Part shown: piece by piece, positions 51,504-60,286 of the stretch
Layout of the letters: each line of letters begins with the position of its first letter
Numbering within the stretch: position 1 is the stretch's first letter
Assembly (NCBI GenBank): GCA_040219275.1
Contig: JAVJSU010000046.1
Coordinates: 1-64,000, forward strand
Length of the DNA stretch: 64,000 nt
Reading direction: 5' to 3'
Origin: JAVJSU01 sp040219275
Lineage (GTDB): Bacteria; Chloroflexota; Anaerolineae; Aggregatilineales; Phototrophicaceae
Position numbers and translations under genes: made by a program
The notes under the pieces: generated by a model
The model's input: the letters and a program-made list of their open reading frames with translations, nothing else
Told to the model about the DNA's origin: nothing
The model's database searches: none

Positions 51504-51828
51504 CAGAAAAGTGTGCATCAAATGAGGCATTTTAAGCGAGGAAAGTCTTAATTTGTTCGCAATGCAGAGTTATGCTATCGTAGGTAATGGTTCGATTGTC
51601 CTACACCATTAAGATTTAGTTTTTGACTCATGGGCAATCAAAACATTTATATGCTATACTTCACACTGTGTTAAAAAGTGAAACAGGTGGTTTATCACAA
51701 CTGATTTGTGTAAACCGCTATTCTGTAGCAGACTTGATTTAAATAGGACTGCACAATAACAATTGGCTGGTTTGTCAACAACGAGCCACGGTTGGTCATA
51801 ATACTCACCGATTGGAGGATCAGGCACA
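51504..51828. promoter_or_regulatory. upstream region of the V4R gene with an extended -10
   Basis: 325 bases without a gene. TGCTATACT at 51652-51660 is an extended -10 element, giving an mRNA leader of about 160 bases before the ATG at 51829. The leader includes CAGGTGGTTTATCACAAC and a GGAGG ribosome site at 51813-51817. No riboswitch was recognised. Confidence 0.45.
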
Positions 51829-52461
51829 ATGCCACCGGAAAAGAGCGGATTTTATTATCCAAACAAGTTTGCCCGTATTACCATCGAAGCGATGGAAGAA
51901 ATCATGGGTACCAATGGTCTAAACGCCATTCTTAATCTGGCAGGGCTGAATAATCTGGTCGGCAATTATCCTCCAGATAATTTGGAGAAGGCGTTCGACT
52001 TTGCTGATTTCACCGCCCTAATGGTTGCGCTGGAAGATATGTATGGTCCTCGTGGCGGGCGCGGTTTGGCGCTACGTGCAGGACGTGCAACCTTCGCAGA
52101 CGCGCTACGTGGTTTTGGTGCGTTAGCGGGCGTGGGCGACCTTGCATTTAAGGTATTGCCGCTAAATGCGAAGCTCAAAATCGGCGTGCCGGCGATGGCA
52201 AACATCTTCAACCAATTCTCTGATCAGATTTCTAATGTGTACGAAGAAGGCACTGATCGTGTCATCTATACGCTGGAACGCTGTCCGATGTGTTGGGGAC
52301 GTAAGTCAGATAAACCGGTATGCTACGTAGGGCAAGGGTTACTGCAAGAAGGTTTGCGCTGGGTTTCCGGCGGTCATGAGTTCAAAGTAGATATGACGAC
52401 CTGCATCGGTAAAGGTGAAGATATGGGACGTTACATCATTTACAAAGAACCTGTGAGCTAA
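51829..52461 (+). CDS. V4R-domain (4-vinyl reductase-like) ligand-binding protein
   Basis: 210 residues. The C-terminal half (about 135-205) has the V4R pattern: ERCPMCWGRKSDKPVC, then GLLQEGLRWVSGG and TTCIGKGEDMGRYII. Conserved cysteines fit the zinc- and ligand-binding V4R fold seen in BchJ, XylR-type sensors and Bet3-like proteins. The N-terminal 130 residues are helical, including FYYPNKFARITIEAMEEIMG. No bacteriochlorophyll genes are nearby, so a sensing role is more likely than pigment reduction. GGAGG lies about ten bases before the ATG. Confidence 0.7.
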   Translation: MPPEKSGFYYPNKFARITIEAMEEIMGTNGLNAILNLAGLNNLVGNYPPDNLEKAFDFADFTALMVALEDMYGPRGGRGLALRAGRATFADALRGFGALAGVGDLAFKVLPLNAKLKIGVPAMANIFNQFSDQISNVYEEGTDRVIYTLERCPMCWGRKSDKPVCYVGQGLLQEGLRWVSGGHEFKVDMTTCIGKGEDMGRYIIYKEPVS

Positions 52462-52491
52462 CAGATCAGTAATTTACGAAGGTTCTACAGA

Positions 52492-52624
52492 TTACACCGC
52501 TAGTCTGGTGTAATTGGGGTTGGTAAAGTTGTTTACCCGCCTCACAAGAAGACTTCCCACCGGATAAGTATCCGGTTTGCCAATTCATAAAGTCTAACAA
52601 GCCCTGTAGTATTCGGGGCTTTTT
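52492..52624 (+). ncRNA. candidate structured RNA: four consecutive stem-loops ending in a terminator
   Basis: Four perfect or near-perfect hairpins follow one another: TTACACC/GGTGTAA (52492-52513), GGTAAA-GTTG-TTTACC (52522-52537), ACCGGATA-AG-TATCCGGT (52559-52576), and AAGCCC/GGGCTT (52599-52621) with TTTT. The last is an ordinary terminator; the first three have no coding explanation. It could be a processed 3' UTR of the V4R gene or an independent small RNA. I do not recognise a known family. Confidence 0.4.
52599..52624 (+). terminator. Rho-independent terminator
   Basis: Stem AAGCCC / GGGCTT (52599-52604, 52616-52621) with an 11-base loop, then T residues. It ends the V4R transcript or the candidate RNA before it. 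Confidence 0.7.
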
Positions 52625-52680
52625 AGCGTCCAAATTAATGTACCGTCAGGCAATCCTTGCGTACCGTTGAATCAAGACGA

Positions 52681-52715
52681 TTGTCGCTGATGAGTCACGG
52701 TGTTACAATTTATTG
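52681..52715 (+). promoter_or_regulatory. sigma-70-type promoter, possibly leaderless
   Basis: TTGTCG at 52681-52686, a 17-base spacer, TACAAT at 52704-52709. An in-frame ATG at 52716 is six bases after the -10, so initiation could be leaderless there; the better protein start is 52764. Confidence 0.6.
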
Positions 52716-52763
52716 ATGAATACTGTGTCTGATCGTGATGATTACAAAAGGAATGATAACGCG

Positions 52764-53900
52764 ATGCGTTACAAAACCCTCTTAATATTCACAATGCTGA
52801 TTCTGGCATTGGCTGGTTGTAATCTGAATAGTTCTTCTGAGGAAGATATTTCACCCGGTAGCACCTTACCGAACAATAGTGGCTCGCCTGTGGTGTCCAT
52901 CAATTCGCCGCAAAATGGTGATGAAGTGGTCGTTAACGAAGAAGTATTGCTCAGTGTATCGGCAACCGATTCTGTCGGCATAACGCGCATTCAACTGTTT
53001 GCTGATAACCGCATCGTCCAGACGGTATCATCGGAATCAGCAACGGGCGATACCAGCCGGAGTGCCTTGCTCGCGTATACACCGCGCACCGAAGGCACTC
53101 TTAATTTGCGTGTTATCGCCTATCGTGGCTCTGTGGCGAGCGAACCGCGTGAAATTACGCTTTCTGTGCGCCGAACACAAGCACAGGTGACAGCGACCTC
53201 ACAGCCGAGTACCAATGTGCCGGTGATTAACCCGAATGATCCCACCTGCCGTGCGCTTGTGAACACCAATCTCAACCTGCGGCGCGGTCCGGGGACGAGT
53301 TATGATATTATCCGTATTTTGGGGGCGGGCGAATTGTTGCCTGTCACCGGACGCGTGCAAGACAATTCGTGGCTACAACTGTCATCCGGCACAACATTGG
53401 GTTGGGTGAGTACGTCGTTCGTCACAACTTATGGAACGCTTTGCGCCAATATTGGTGTGGTTGTTACACCGACTGCTATCCGTATCTCGACCAGCACACC
53501 GCTACCGGCGACGAATACACCAATTCCACCGGCACCAACGAATACACCCGTTCCTGCACAGCCCAACTTGAACGTGCCTTCTATCGGCGGTTCAACCACA
53601 TTGACGATCCCAACTGGGCAGACTTCCGTAAGCCAGCAGTATGGCGTGACGATCCGTAACACAGGCGGTACGATCACCGGGCAATTCTCCAATCTGGTTC
53701 GTGTCAGCCCTGGCAACGCGGAATATGATCTGGGTGTCGTCGGCGGACTCACTGCCGGGTCGAGCATCAACCTAACCATAAACCTGACCTTTGACGCACC
53801 GGGGATTTATACCATCCGTGTGATCGTCGATAGCGAAAATCAGATCAGCGAAGACGTTGAGACGGATAACATCGCCATTATTGAAGTGACGGTGAACTAG
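52764..53900 (+). CDS. lipoprotein with Ig-like, SH3b and CARDB domains
   Basis: 378 residues. A textbook lipoprotein signal, LLIFTMLILALAGC, places the lipidated Cys at about 19. Then come a bacterial Ig-like domain (about 40-140; VSINSPQNGDEV), an SH3b domain (about 155-225; NLNLRRGPGTSYD, GWVSTSF), a Thr/Pro linker, and a CARDB-like domain (about 270-378; VTIRNTGGT, DNIAIIEVTV). These are binding modules; SH3b domains often contact peptidoglycan. The start at 52764 has AAAAGGA about 11 bases upstream; a longer form from 52716 would add a charged 16-residue lead. It is followed by a terminator hairpin at 53961. Confidence 0.8.
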   Translation: MRYKTLLIFTMLILALAGCNLNSSSEEDISPGSTLPNNSGSPVVSINSPQNGDEVVVNEEVLLSVSATDSVGITRIQLFADNRIVQTVSSESATGDTSRSALLAYTPRTEGTLNLRVIAYRGSVASEPREITLSVRRTQAQVTATSQPSTNVPVINPNDPTCRALVNTNLNLRRGPGTSYDIIRILGAGELLPVTGRVQDNSWLQLSSGTTLGWVSTSFVTTYGTLCANIGVVVTPTAIRISTSTPLPATNTPIPPAPTNTPVPAQPNLNVPSIGGSTTLTIPTGQTSVSQQYGVTIRNTGGTITGQFSNLVRVSPGNAEYDLGVVGGLTAGSSINLTINLTFDAPGIYTIRVIVDSENQISEDVETDNIAIIEVTVN

Positions 53901-53960
53901 CCTCAGAATGACGGCATCATTCTGAGATGTGCAAAAAACTGAACCGATGTACAATAAATA

Positions 53961-53988
53961 CGAGTCATCCACAACCTAGGATGACTCG
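53961..53988 (+). terminator. hairpin between the lipoprotein and the pseudo-receiver gene
   Basis: A perfect 10-bp inverted repeat CGAGTCATCC / GGATGACTCG (53961-53970, 53979-53988) followed by TGTTTTATG. It probably terminates the lipoprotein mRNA. TACAAT at 53950-53955 lies just before it, so it may also sit in the leader of the next gene. Confidence 0.65.
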
Positions 53989-54053
53989 TGTTTTATGATA
54001 ACCACCACAACGAAAATGAACGGACTCACACGGTTGAGTCAAGTAGGAACCTT

Positions 54054-56411
54054 ATGGTATCTGTCCCGATTCGTGTTCTGATAATCAATCGCCAGTTGAA
54101 CCCCTCCATTAAGCTGAAGCAGGCGTTGGAGCAAACGGGCAAATTTGTTGTTACGACTTTTACATCACCGGATGCCGCGTTTGATTTTCTGCGCGGACGA
54201 CCGCAAGATATTGCTTTGCTAGATTTTACGATGCCGGGGATGTCTGGTATTGATCTGATTTTGCGGACGCGCGCGGTTCAGCCGGATATTGCGATTCTTG
54301 CCAGCCCCGCCCAGCCGGACATTCAAGCTGTGGCGCGAGATTTGCAACTGAATGGCATCGTCGATATGCCGATCACAGCTCGTCGATTGATTCCGACTCT
54401 GGAACAGGTCTATCGCCACTCGCGTGATGCCCTGCCTGATACCTCAGAAGCGCCCGCCTACGATCATGATTCCGATACCCTGACGATTGATGCGCCGGAG
54501 ATCGCGCCGCCACTTGACCCTGCACCTGCGGATTTTTCTAGCCTTGATAGCGTGCTGGTGCATGTCGGCGGGTTGGATGAGGGTCCCGGCACAGAAACCC
54601 TCGATGTTGATATGACCGAGATGGAGCAGGGCGGTGTTGCCCGCGGTAAATCTATAGAATTTGTCATCAAAGGTGAACTTGATGACCTCAAGCGTGAAGT
54701 AACCGGACCAAAATTAGAACGCCCGATGGATGACTCGGCTGAGAATGCGATTGACATTTTTCAGAAAATTGCCGCCGAAGAACCCCCCATGCCCACACTC
54801 GAAGAAAGCGGTACTGTCGGAGATTTGCGGATCGGCGTGGGTGATGCAAATTTGCAGGAGGTCGTCCGTATTTTGCAGGAACGCCAGACTAAACCCCGTC
54901 AACCGCAAAATATCGCGGACGAACCGCCGCCAGAAATGGACTTTGCGGATGATGGCGAAGAGATGGGTGAAAATACAGCCCGCATGATTCTGCAAACCGC
55001 GATGGAGGAATCTGCTGGAGTAGACTTTTCGATTGATAACATAATTAATAACATCGAGCGTCAATTGCCGGAAGATCAGCGTGAAAGTGGTATGTTATCC
55101 TCATGGATTGAGAATATAGACCGCACACAATCGACAGATCGTTATATCCGTGAGCCAGATTTCTTGAGTGATGACTCTGATAAGATTGCTAAACCGGCGA
55201 CCTTGCCACAGCAAGCGATCTTTGACGACGAATCAGAAGATTTGGTGTTTGAAGACTCCGGAGAATTGGTTCTTGAGGAAGTGAACGAGTCTGTTTCTCG
55301 CGGCGAATCCGATGTACAGGAATCGATTATTGAAAATACCGTTGAGGATGCACCGCCTGTTGATTTGCCGGAAGCAGAGTATCCGGTGTTGCAGGAGGAT
55401 GACCACCCCGATACTGGCTTGATCCCTGTTGAAGATCAGGATGATTATGAAACAGGTTTCGGCACCGCAGAAGCGCACGTAGATGAGTCCGAATCTGATG
55501 TCGCGCCTGTTCCTGTTGAACCCGCAGTCGATGTTGAAGACCAGAATGATGACGAACAACCGCCAGAGATCGCCGGTTTCGCGCTGGCACTGACGCAAGC
55601 CTCGTTGGAGCTATCCGCAGAGGCAACGCTTCTGGCGCGGGGCGGGAAAATTGTGACCGTCGCCGGAGATTTACCGCACGAAGATTTGCAGGATATTGGT
55701 TCAGCACTCAATCATGATTGGGAGGCGCAGGGCGATCAGGCACGCATACGCTTCGTCACACTCAGCACCACCGGACGCGATTACATGATCTACTCACGGC
55801 GGACGGAAGATGATTTCTCGCTGTCGATGATCTTCGCCGGAAATATGCGCTTAAGTGCGATCCGTCGCCAGAGTGACCAGTTGCTTAAGGCATTGAACAG
55901 TGTGCCGGAAGTGATCGAAGCGCCACTGGAAACTATCCCCGATGAGCCGGATGTCGCGCAGTTAACCGAAGAATTACACGCAATTGAAGATGAGATTGAG
56001 GCGGAAAAGCCCTTTACGCCCACCGATCTTGTGCCAGCGGTAGATGCCGGTCCATTGATGATGTATACGTTCGTCTGGCTGGTGCGTGACCCTGAATACA
56101 CGGTCAATAACGAAATGGCACAGGCGATTGTTTCCGGTTTGGATTTACAATTGGCGCGGGAAGGTTGGCGCATAGATCAACTGAATGTGCATGAAGATTA
56201 TCTCTATATGATGGCGGGCATTCCCGGCGAAGTGCCAGCCCATGAACTCATCACCAACTTAAAGCGTCGCACAGCGGAGATGGCGCACGGGTCTGATTCT
56301 CGCATTGATCCCGATAACTTCTGGTCAGATAGTTACCTCGCGTTTGTGCCGGGGCGGGAGCTTGATGTCGAGGAGATTCAGCGTTATATCAACTTTGCGC
56401 GGGCGCGTTAG
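54054..56411 (+). CDS. pseudo-receiver - roadblock - IS200/Y1-transposase-like fusion protein
   Basis: About 785 residues. Residues 5-125 form a receiver fold with the acceptor Asp in LLDFTMPGMSG, but the acidic pair is Asn-Arg (LIINRQ) and the conserved Lys is absent (VDMPITARR). An acidic, low-complexity linker covers about 130-500. A roadblock/LC7-like domain (about 505-630) has LARGGKIVTVAGDL. The last 120 residues (about 667-785) align by eye with IS200 TnpA: MYTFVWLVRD, a WRIDQLNVHEDYLYMM strand, IPGEVPAHELITNLKRRT, FWSDSYL, EIQRYINFAR. Where TnpA has D-H-U-H, this has D715-Y-L-Y718, so metal-dependent nicking should be lost. It looks like a domesticated single-stranded-DNA- or hairpin-binding module. 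ATG 54054 is preferred; GTG 53988 lies inside the hairpin. Confidence 0.7.
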   Translation: MVSVPIRVLIINRQLNPSIKLKQALEQTGKFVVTTFTSPDAAFDFLRGRPQDIALLDFTMPGMSGIDLILRTRAVQPDIAILASPAQPDIQAVARDLQLNGIVDMPITARRLIPTLEQVYRHSRDALPDTSEAPAYDHDSDTLTIDAPEIAPPLDPAPADFSSLDSVLVHVGGLDEGPGTETLDVDMTEMEQGGVARGKSIEFVIKGELDDLKREVTGPKLERPMDDSAENAIDIFQKIAAEEPPMPTLEESGTVGDLRIGVGDANLQEVVRILQERQTKPRQPQNIADEPPPEMDFADDGEEMGENTARMILQTAMEESAGVDFSIDNIINNIERQLPEDQRESGMLSSWIENIDRTQSTDRYIREPDFLSDDSDKIAKPATLPQQAIFDDESEDLVFEDSGELVLEEVNESVSRGESDVQESIIENTVEDAPPVDLPEAEYPVLQEDDHPDTGLIPVEDQDDYETGFGTAEAHVDESESDVAPVPVEPAVDVEDQNDDEQPPEIAGFALALTQASLELSAEATLLARGGKIVTVAGDLPHEDLQDIGSALNHDWEAQGDQARIRFVTLSTTGRDYMIYSRRTEDDFSLSMIFAGNMRLSAIRRQSDQLLKALNSVPEVIEAPLETIPDEPDVAQLTEELHAIEDEIEAEKPFTPTDLVPAVDAGPLMMYTFVWLVRDPEYTVNNEMAQAIVSGLDLQLAREGWRIDQLNVHEDYLYMMAGIPGEVPAHELITNLKRRTAEMAHGSDSRIDPDNFWSDSYLAFVPGRELDVEEIQRYINFARAR

Positions 56412-56487
56412 GTTAGCTTAAGCCTTAGCCATCTTTCTGGGCGGGATTAACCAGCGCATAATCATTAATCAAAGCCAAAAATTTCAT

Positions 56488-56523
56488 AGGGCGGGTCGAT
56501 CATTACGATTGACCCGCCCTTTT
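56488..56523 (+). terminator. Rho-independent terminator
   Basis: A 10-bp stem AGGGCGGGTC / GACCCGCCCT (56488-56497, 56511-56520) with a 13-base loop, then TTT. It follows the fusion gene and separates it from polA. Confidence 0.8.
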
Positions 56524-56546
56524 CATTTATGCTGTCATCACTTTCA

Positions 56547-56576
56547 TTGGAAAATAAACAAATGTTCTGTCATAAT
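56547..56576 (+). promoter_or_regulatory. sigma-70-type promoter of polA
   Basis: TTGGAA at 56547-56552, an 18-base spacer, CATAAT at 56571-56576. The predicted start near 56583 leaves a 33-base leader with GGGGGA before ATG 56616. Confidence 0.55.
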
Positions 56577-56615
56577 GGGTGGCATGATGACGAACTAATA
56601 CCTATGGGGGAACAC

Positions 56616-59405
56616 ATGGCTGATGCACGCCCGATACTCTATCTGATTGACGGACACGCCGTTGCTTATCGACAATTTTACGCGCTCAATGGTGCTGGCT
56701 TCACAACAAGTTCCGGTGAGCCGACCAACGCAGTTTTCGGCTTTACGCGGGGCTTGCTGGATATTCTGCAAAATGAACGCCCGAAATACCTTGCCGTGAG
56801 TTTTGATCGCGGGTTGAGCGGACGTGAAGACTTGTATGCGGATTATAAAGGTACGCGTGATAAGATGCCGGACGATTTGCAAATCCAGATGATTCGCATT
56901 GAGCAAATTGTGCGGGCATTCAACATTCCCATCTTGGCAGTAGAAGGCTACGAAGCGGATGATGTGATCGGCACAGTGGCGAAGCAGGCAGAAGCTGAAG
57001 GCGTGCATATCCACATCATCACCGGAGACCGCGACATTTTGCAATTGCTCACGCCCAATGTCCGCGTGCAATTGCCCAAGCGCGGTGAATCCGATCAGGT
57101 GTTTGACATCGCGGCATTCGAGGAAAAATACAACATCCGCCCCGATCAACTGGTGGATATGAAGGCGCTGATGGGCGACTCGTCTGATAATATCCCCGGC
57201 GTGAAGGGCATCGGAGAGAAGGGTGCCGCCAAGTTACTTACTGATTATGAAACGCTGGACGGCATTTACTCCCACATCGAAGACATTAAAGGCGCAACCC
57301 GCACGAAACTGGAAAATGACCATGAAATGGCGTATATCAGCCAGAATCTCGCGCAGATTCAACGGAATGTGCCGATTGAAATCACCCTTGCCGCCTGCGA
57401 AGCCCACGACTTTGATGTGAATGTCGTGGCGGAACTCTTCCGTGAGATGGAATTTCGCTCACTGTTGAGCCGTTTGCTCAGCGAATTTGGCGGCGATGAA
57501 CCGATCACGGTGCAAGAGGCTGAAAGTGATGACGACGGTGAAGTGTATAACTACGAAGTTGAGACAGTCATCGTGCGTGATGAGGCGGGACTTAAGGCGC
57601 TGGTTGAGGTCTTAAACAAAGCGAAAGCGATCACATGGGATGTAGAAACGACCAGCATTGACCAGATGGCGGGCGATCTGGTGGGAATTTCGCTGTCTGT
57701 GGATGGCAAGATCGGCTACTACGTCCCGGTTGGGCATAAACCGGAAGGCGACGGCACGATGTTCAGCGGTGATCCGGTTGAGCAATTGCCCATGCAAATG
57801 GTGATTGATGCGCTCCGTCCACCCCTGACGAACCCGAAAATCCCGAAATATGCCCATAATGCCGCCTATGATCTGGTTGTGTTGCAACGTTATGGCATTG
57901 ATGTGTCGCCCATCAAATTTGACACGATGATCGCCGAGTGGCTCCGCGACCCGATCAGCAAGTATCTCGGCTTAAAAGCATTCGCCCAGCAATATCTCGA
58001 ATATAGCATGACGGAAATCAAAGAGTTGATTGGCACAGGCAAGAAGCAAATCACGATGGCGGAAGTCACTGTTGAAGATGCCGCTCCGTATGCCGCCGCT
58101 GATGCCGCGATTACGCATCGTGCGGTGAGCTACCTGCGCCCTTATCTGAAAAATGACGATCTAATGGAATTACTGGACACGCTGGAAATGCCACTGGTGC
58201 CGGTTATCGCGTCTATGGAGCGGGCAGGTGTGGCGCTAGATGTGCCGTTTTTGCGCGACTTAAGCGAGACTCTGGACGGGCAGATTAAGGCGCTCGAAGG
58301 GGAGATTTTCGGTCTTTCCGGCGGCTATGGGGACTTTAACATCAATAGTCCCAAGCAACTCAACGATGTGCTGTTTGGCAAATTGGGCTTATCCACAGGC
58401 GGTTTACGCAAGACCTCTCACGGGTACTCCACCGATGTTGTGACGTTGGAGGCGCTTAAAGATGAGCATGAAATTATCGCCCATATTCTCGATTATCGGG
58501 AACTGACCAAGCTCAAAAGCACCTATGTCGATGCTCTTCCAGAATTGATTAACCCACAAACGGGACGGGTACACACCAGCTACAACCAGACGGGCACATC
58601 TACGGGGCGCTTGAGCAGTAGCAATCCAAATCTGCAAAATATTCCCATCCGTACAGAAATTGGGCGCGAGGTGCGGCGGGCATTCACCGCGCCGGAGGGC
58701 AGGGTGTTACTCGCCGTTGATTATAGCCAGATCGAACTGCGCGTCATGGCACATATCAGTGGTGATCCAACCTTGCTTCAGGCATTCGCGGACGGACTAG
58801 ATATTCATGCCGCCACCGCCGCCGCAGTCAATAACGTCAGCCTTGATGAAGTAACCTATGAGATGCGAAGTTTTGCCAAGCGTGTGAACTTCGGGCTGAT
58901 GTATGGCATGGGGGCGTTCCGCTTATCGCGTGATAGCGAGTTGACATTGGCGGAAGCCGAAGCCTTCGTCAAAACCTACTTTGAGCGTTTCCCGCAGGTC
59001 AAGGTCTATATGGACAACACCGAAGAAAAAGCGAAAGCCGGGATGCTCACGACTCTTGTAGGGCGCAAACGGAATTTTGCGGCGTTGCAGAATGTGAATG
59101 GCAGTCGTCGAGCACAACAGGCAGAGCTACGCGCCGCCATCAACATGCCGATTCAAGGCACGGCGGCGGACATCATGAAGCGTGCGATGATTGATCTCTA
59201 TGACGCGTTGAACGCCCATAAGAGCGATTCATGTATGATTTTGCAGGTACATGATGAACTCGTGCTCGAAGTACCGGAAGATGACGCACAGGACATTACA
59301 AAGCTGGTTGTCGATGTGATGGAAAACGCGTATCAACTGGATGCACCACTGAAAGCCAACGCTCAAATAGGCAAAAATTGGCGCGATATGGAAACCGTGC
59401 AATAG
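56616..59405 (+). CDS. polA: DNA polymerase I
   Basis: 929 residues, family A. The 5'-3' exonuclease covers 1-290 (YLIDGHAVAYR, SFDRG, EADDVIGT, GDRDILQL, MGDSSDNIPGVKGIG). The 3'-5' exonuclease covers about 310-500 with active Asp-x-Glu in WDVETTS, so proofreading looks intact. The polymerase domain covers about 530-929: TGRLSSSNPNLQNIPI, DYSQIELRVMAHIS, KRVNFGLMYGMG, and VHDELVLEVP. It fills gaps and removes RNA primers. ATG 56616 with GGGGG five bases upstream is chosen; in-frame ATGs at 56529 and 56604 would add residues not seen in the family. Confidence 0.96.
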   Translation: MADARPILYLIDGHAVAYRQFYALNGAGFTTSSGEPTNAVFGFTRGLLDILQNERPKYLAVSFDRGLSGREDLYADYKGTRDKMPDDLQIQMIRIEQIVRAFNIPILAVEGYEADDVIGTVAKQAEAEGVHIHIITGDRDILQLLTPNVRVQLPKRGESDQVFDIAAFEEKYNIRPDQLVDMKALMGDSSDNIPGVKGIGEKGAAKLLTDYETLDGIYSHIEDIKGATRTKLENDHEMAYISQNLAQIQRNVPIEITLAACEAHDFDVNVVAELFREMEFRSLLSRLLSEFGGDEPITVQEAESDDDGEVYNYEVETVIVRDEAGLKALVEVLNKAKAITWDVETTSIDQMAGDLVGISLSVDGKIGYYVPVGHKPEGDGTMFSGDPVEQLPMQMVIDALRPPLTNPKIPKYAHNAAYDLVVLQRYGIDVSPIKFDTMIAEWLRDPISKYLGLKAFAQQYLEYSMTEIKELIGTGKKQITMAEVTVEDAAPYAAADAAITHRAVSYLRPYLKNDDLMELLDTLEMPLVPVIASMERAGVALDVPFLRDLSETLDGQIKALEGEIFGLSGGYGDFNINSPKQLNDVLFGKLGLSTGGLRKTSHGYSTDVVTLEALKDEHEIIAHILDYRELTKLKSTYVDALPELINPQTGRVHTSYNQTGTSTGRLSSSNPNLQNIPIRTEIGREVRRAFTAPEGRVLLAVDYSQIELRVMAHISGDPTLLQAFADGLDIHAATAAAVNNVSLDEVTYEMRSFAKRVNFGLMYGMGAFRLSRDSELTLAEAEAFVKTYFERFPQVKVYMDNTEEKAKAGMLTTLVGRKRNFAALQNVNGSRRAQQAELRAAINMPIQGTAADIMKRAMIDLYDALNAHKSDSCMILQVHDELVLEVPEDDAQDITKLVVDVMENAYQLDAPLKANAQIGKNWRDMETVQ

Positions 59406-59505
59406 ATTCAGTTTTTGCGGTCTAAATTGGGAGCGTACTTTGTGAAAGTTGGATAAAAGAGAGCTTAGTCCACGATAGTAATGAATGGGATGTCGTTTGT
59501 GGGTC

Positions 59506-59514
59506 TGCTATAAT
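59506..59514 (+). promoter_or_regulatory. extended -10 promoter element
   Basis: TGCTATAAT at 59506-59514 matches the TGnTATAAT extended -10, 34 bases before the DICT gene ATG. The same TGC-extended form precedes argF and the V4R gene. Confidence 0.55.
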
Positions 59515-59548
59515 TAGGTATAAAGATATAGAGAGATACAAACCACAA

Positions 59549-60148
59549 ATGACAAACAGAATCGCACCCAGCGCATCCGTATATGCGCTGGTGCAAAATG
59601 ACATGAAACATCAGCGGTTACTGAATAATGTCGGTATGATGACGCTGATTAGCCGCGAAATTGAGAACACGATTCTTAAAGATGGCGTAAAAGCACGGGT
59701 TTTTTCCAGCTTTCAGCGCATAAGCAGTTTTTTGCCCCAGCGCAAACGCTATGAACAGATGGCGGCACGGGCAGAAAGTGTTTATGTATTCGCCCATTTT
59801 GATATGACCCCGCCGCCCATCGTCAACGTGAATTTCATCCCCGTAGACCCGGAGTCACAATTTGCTAAAGAATGGTTTGTGGTGACGGATGCGCCCAATT
59901 TTTTCACCGCATTGGTGACGGAAGAGGTGGATTCGCCGGATGATCCCCGTGCACAACGCATGTTTCGTGGGTTGTGGTCATTTGATGAAGAAATGGTCAC
60001 GATCATTCAGGACTGGCTAAGTAGCATCGTACAAATTCAAATGCCCGCACATGCCGATCAACGTAGCGCATCGGATTATCGCGCACAGATCGCCATTATG
60101 AGCAATGTCATCAGCCGATTGACGGGTGAATTGGTGTCGCTGAAGTAA
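59549..60148 (+). CDS. DICT-domain sensory protein
   Basis: 199 residues. The region VFSSFQRISSFLPQRKRYEQMAARAESVYVFAHFD (about 50-85), then EWFVVTDAPNFFTALVTEEV (about 107-127), matches the DICT domain, a sensory module often coupled to diguanylate cyclases and two-component proteins. Here it stands alone with a helical tail. It is cytoplasmic, and its ligand is unknown. It has its own promoter and lies between polA and argF. Confidence 0.75.
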   Translation: MTNRIAPSASVYALVQNDMKHQRLLNNVGMMTLISREIENTILKDGVKARVFSSFQRISSFLPQRKRYEQMAARAESVYVFAHFDMTPPPIVNVNFIPVDPESQFAKEWFVVTDAPNFFTALVTEEVDSPDDPRAQRMFRGLWSFDEEMVTIIQDWLSSIVQIQMPAHADQRSASDYRAQIAIMSNVISRLTGELVSLK

Positions 60149-60220
60149 CGGAGGTTGCCTTTTTACACCCATATAGTCAATTTTCCTCTATGACCCTATG
60201 TTTCGTGAACATCTGAGTTG

Positions 60221-60229
60221 TGCTATACT
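60221..60229 (+). promoter_or_regulatory. extended -10 promoter of argF
   Basis: TGCTATACT at 60221-60229, an extended -10 element. The start near 60236 gives a leader of about 50 bases carrying AAAAGGTG before ATG 60287. Confidence 0.55.
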
Positions 60230-60286
60230 CAAAATGTATAAAAACTACATTTTTTGACCTCATGTTTAAACAATTAAAAGGTGTTC

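Noticed and set aside
54054..56411. active IS200 insertion sequence
   Set aside because: The TnpA-like part is only a fused C-terminal domain with both HUH histidines replaced, and no flanking left/right hairpin ends or target motifs were found.
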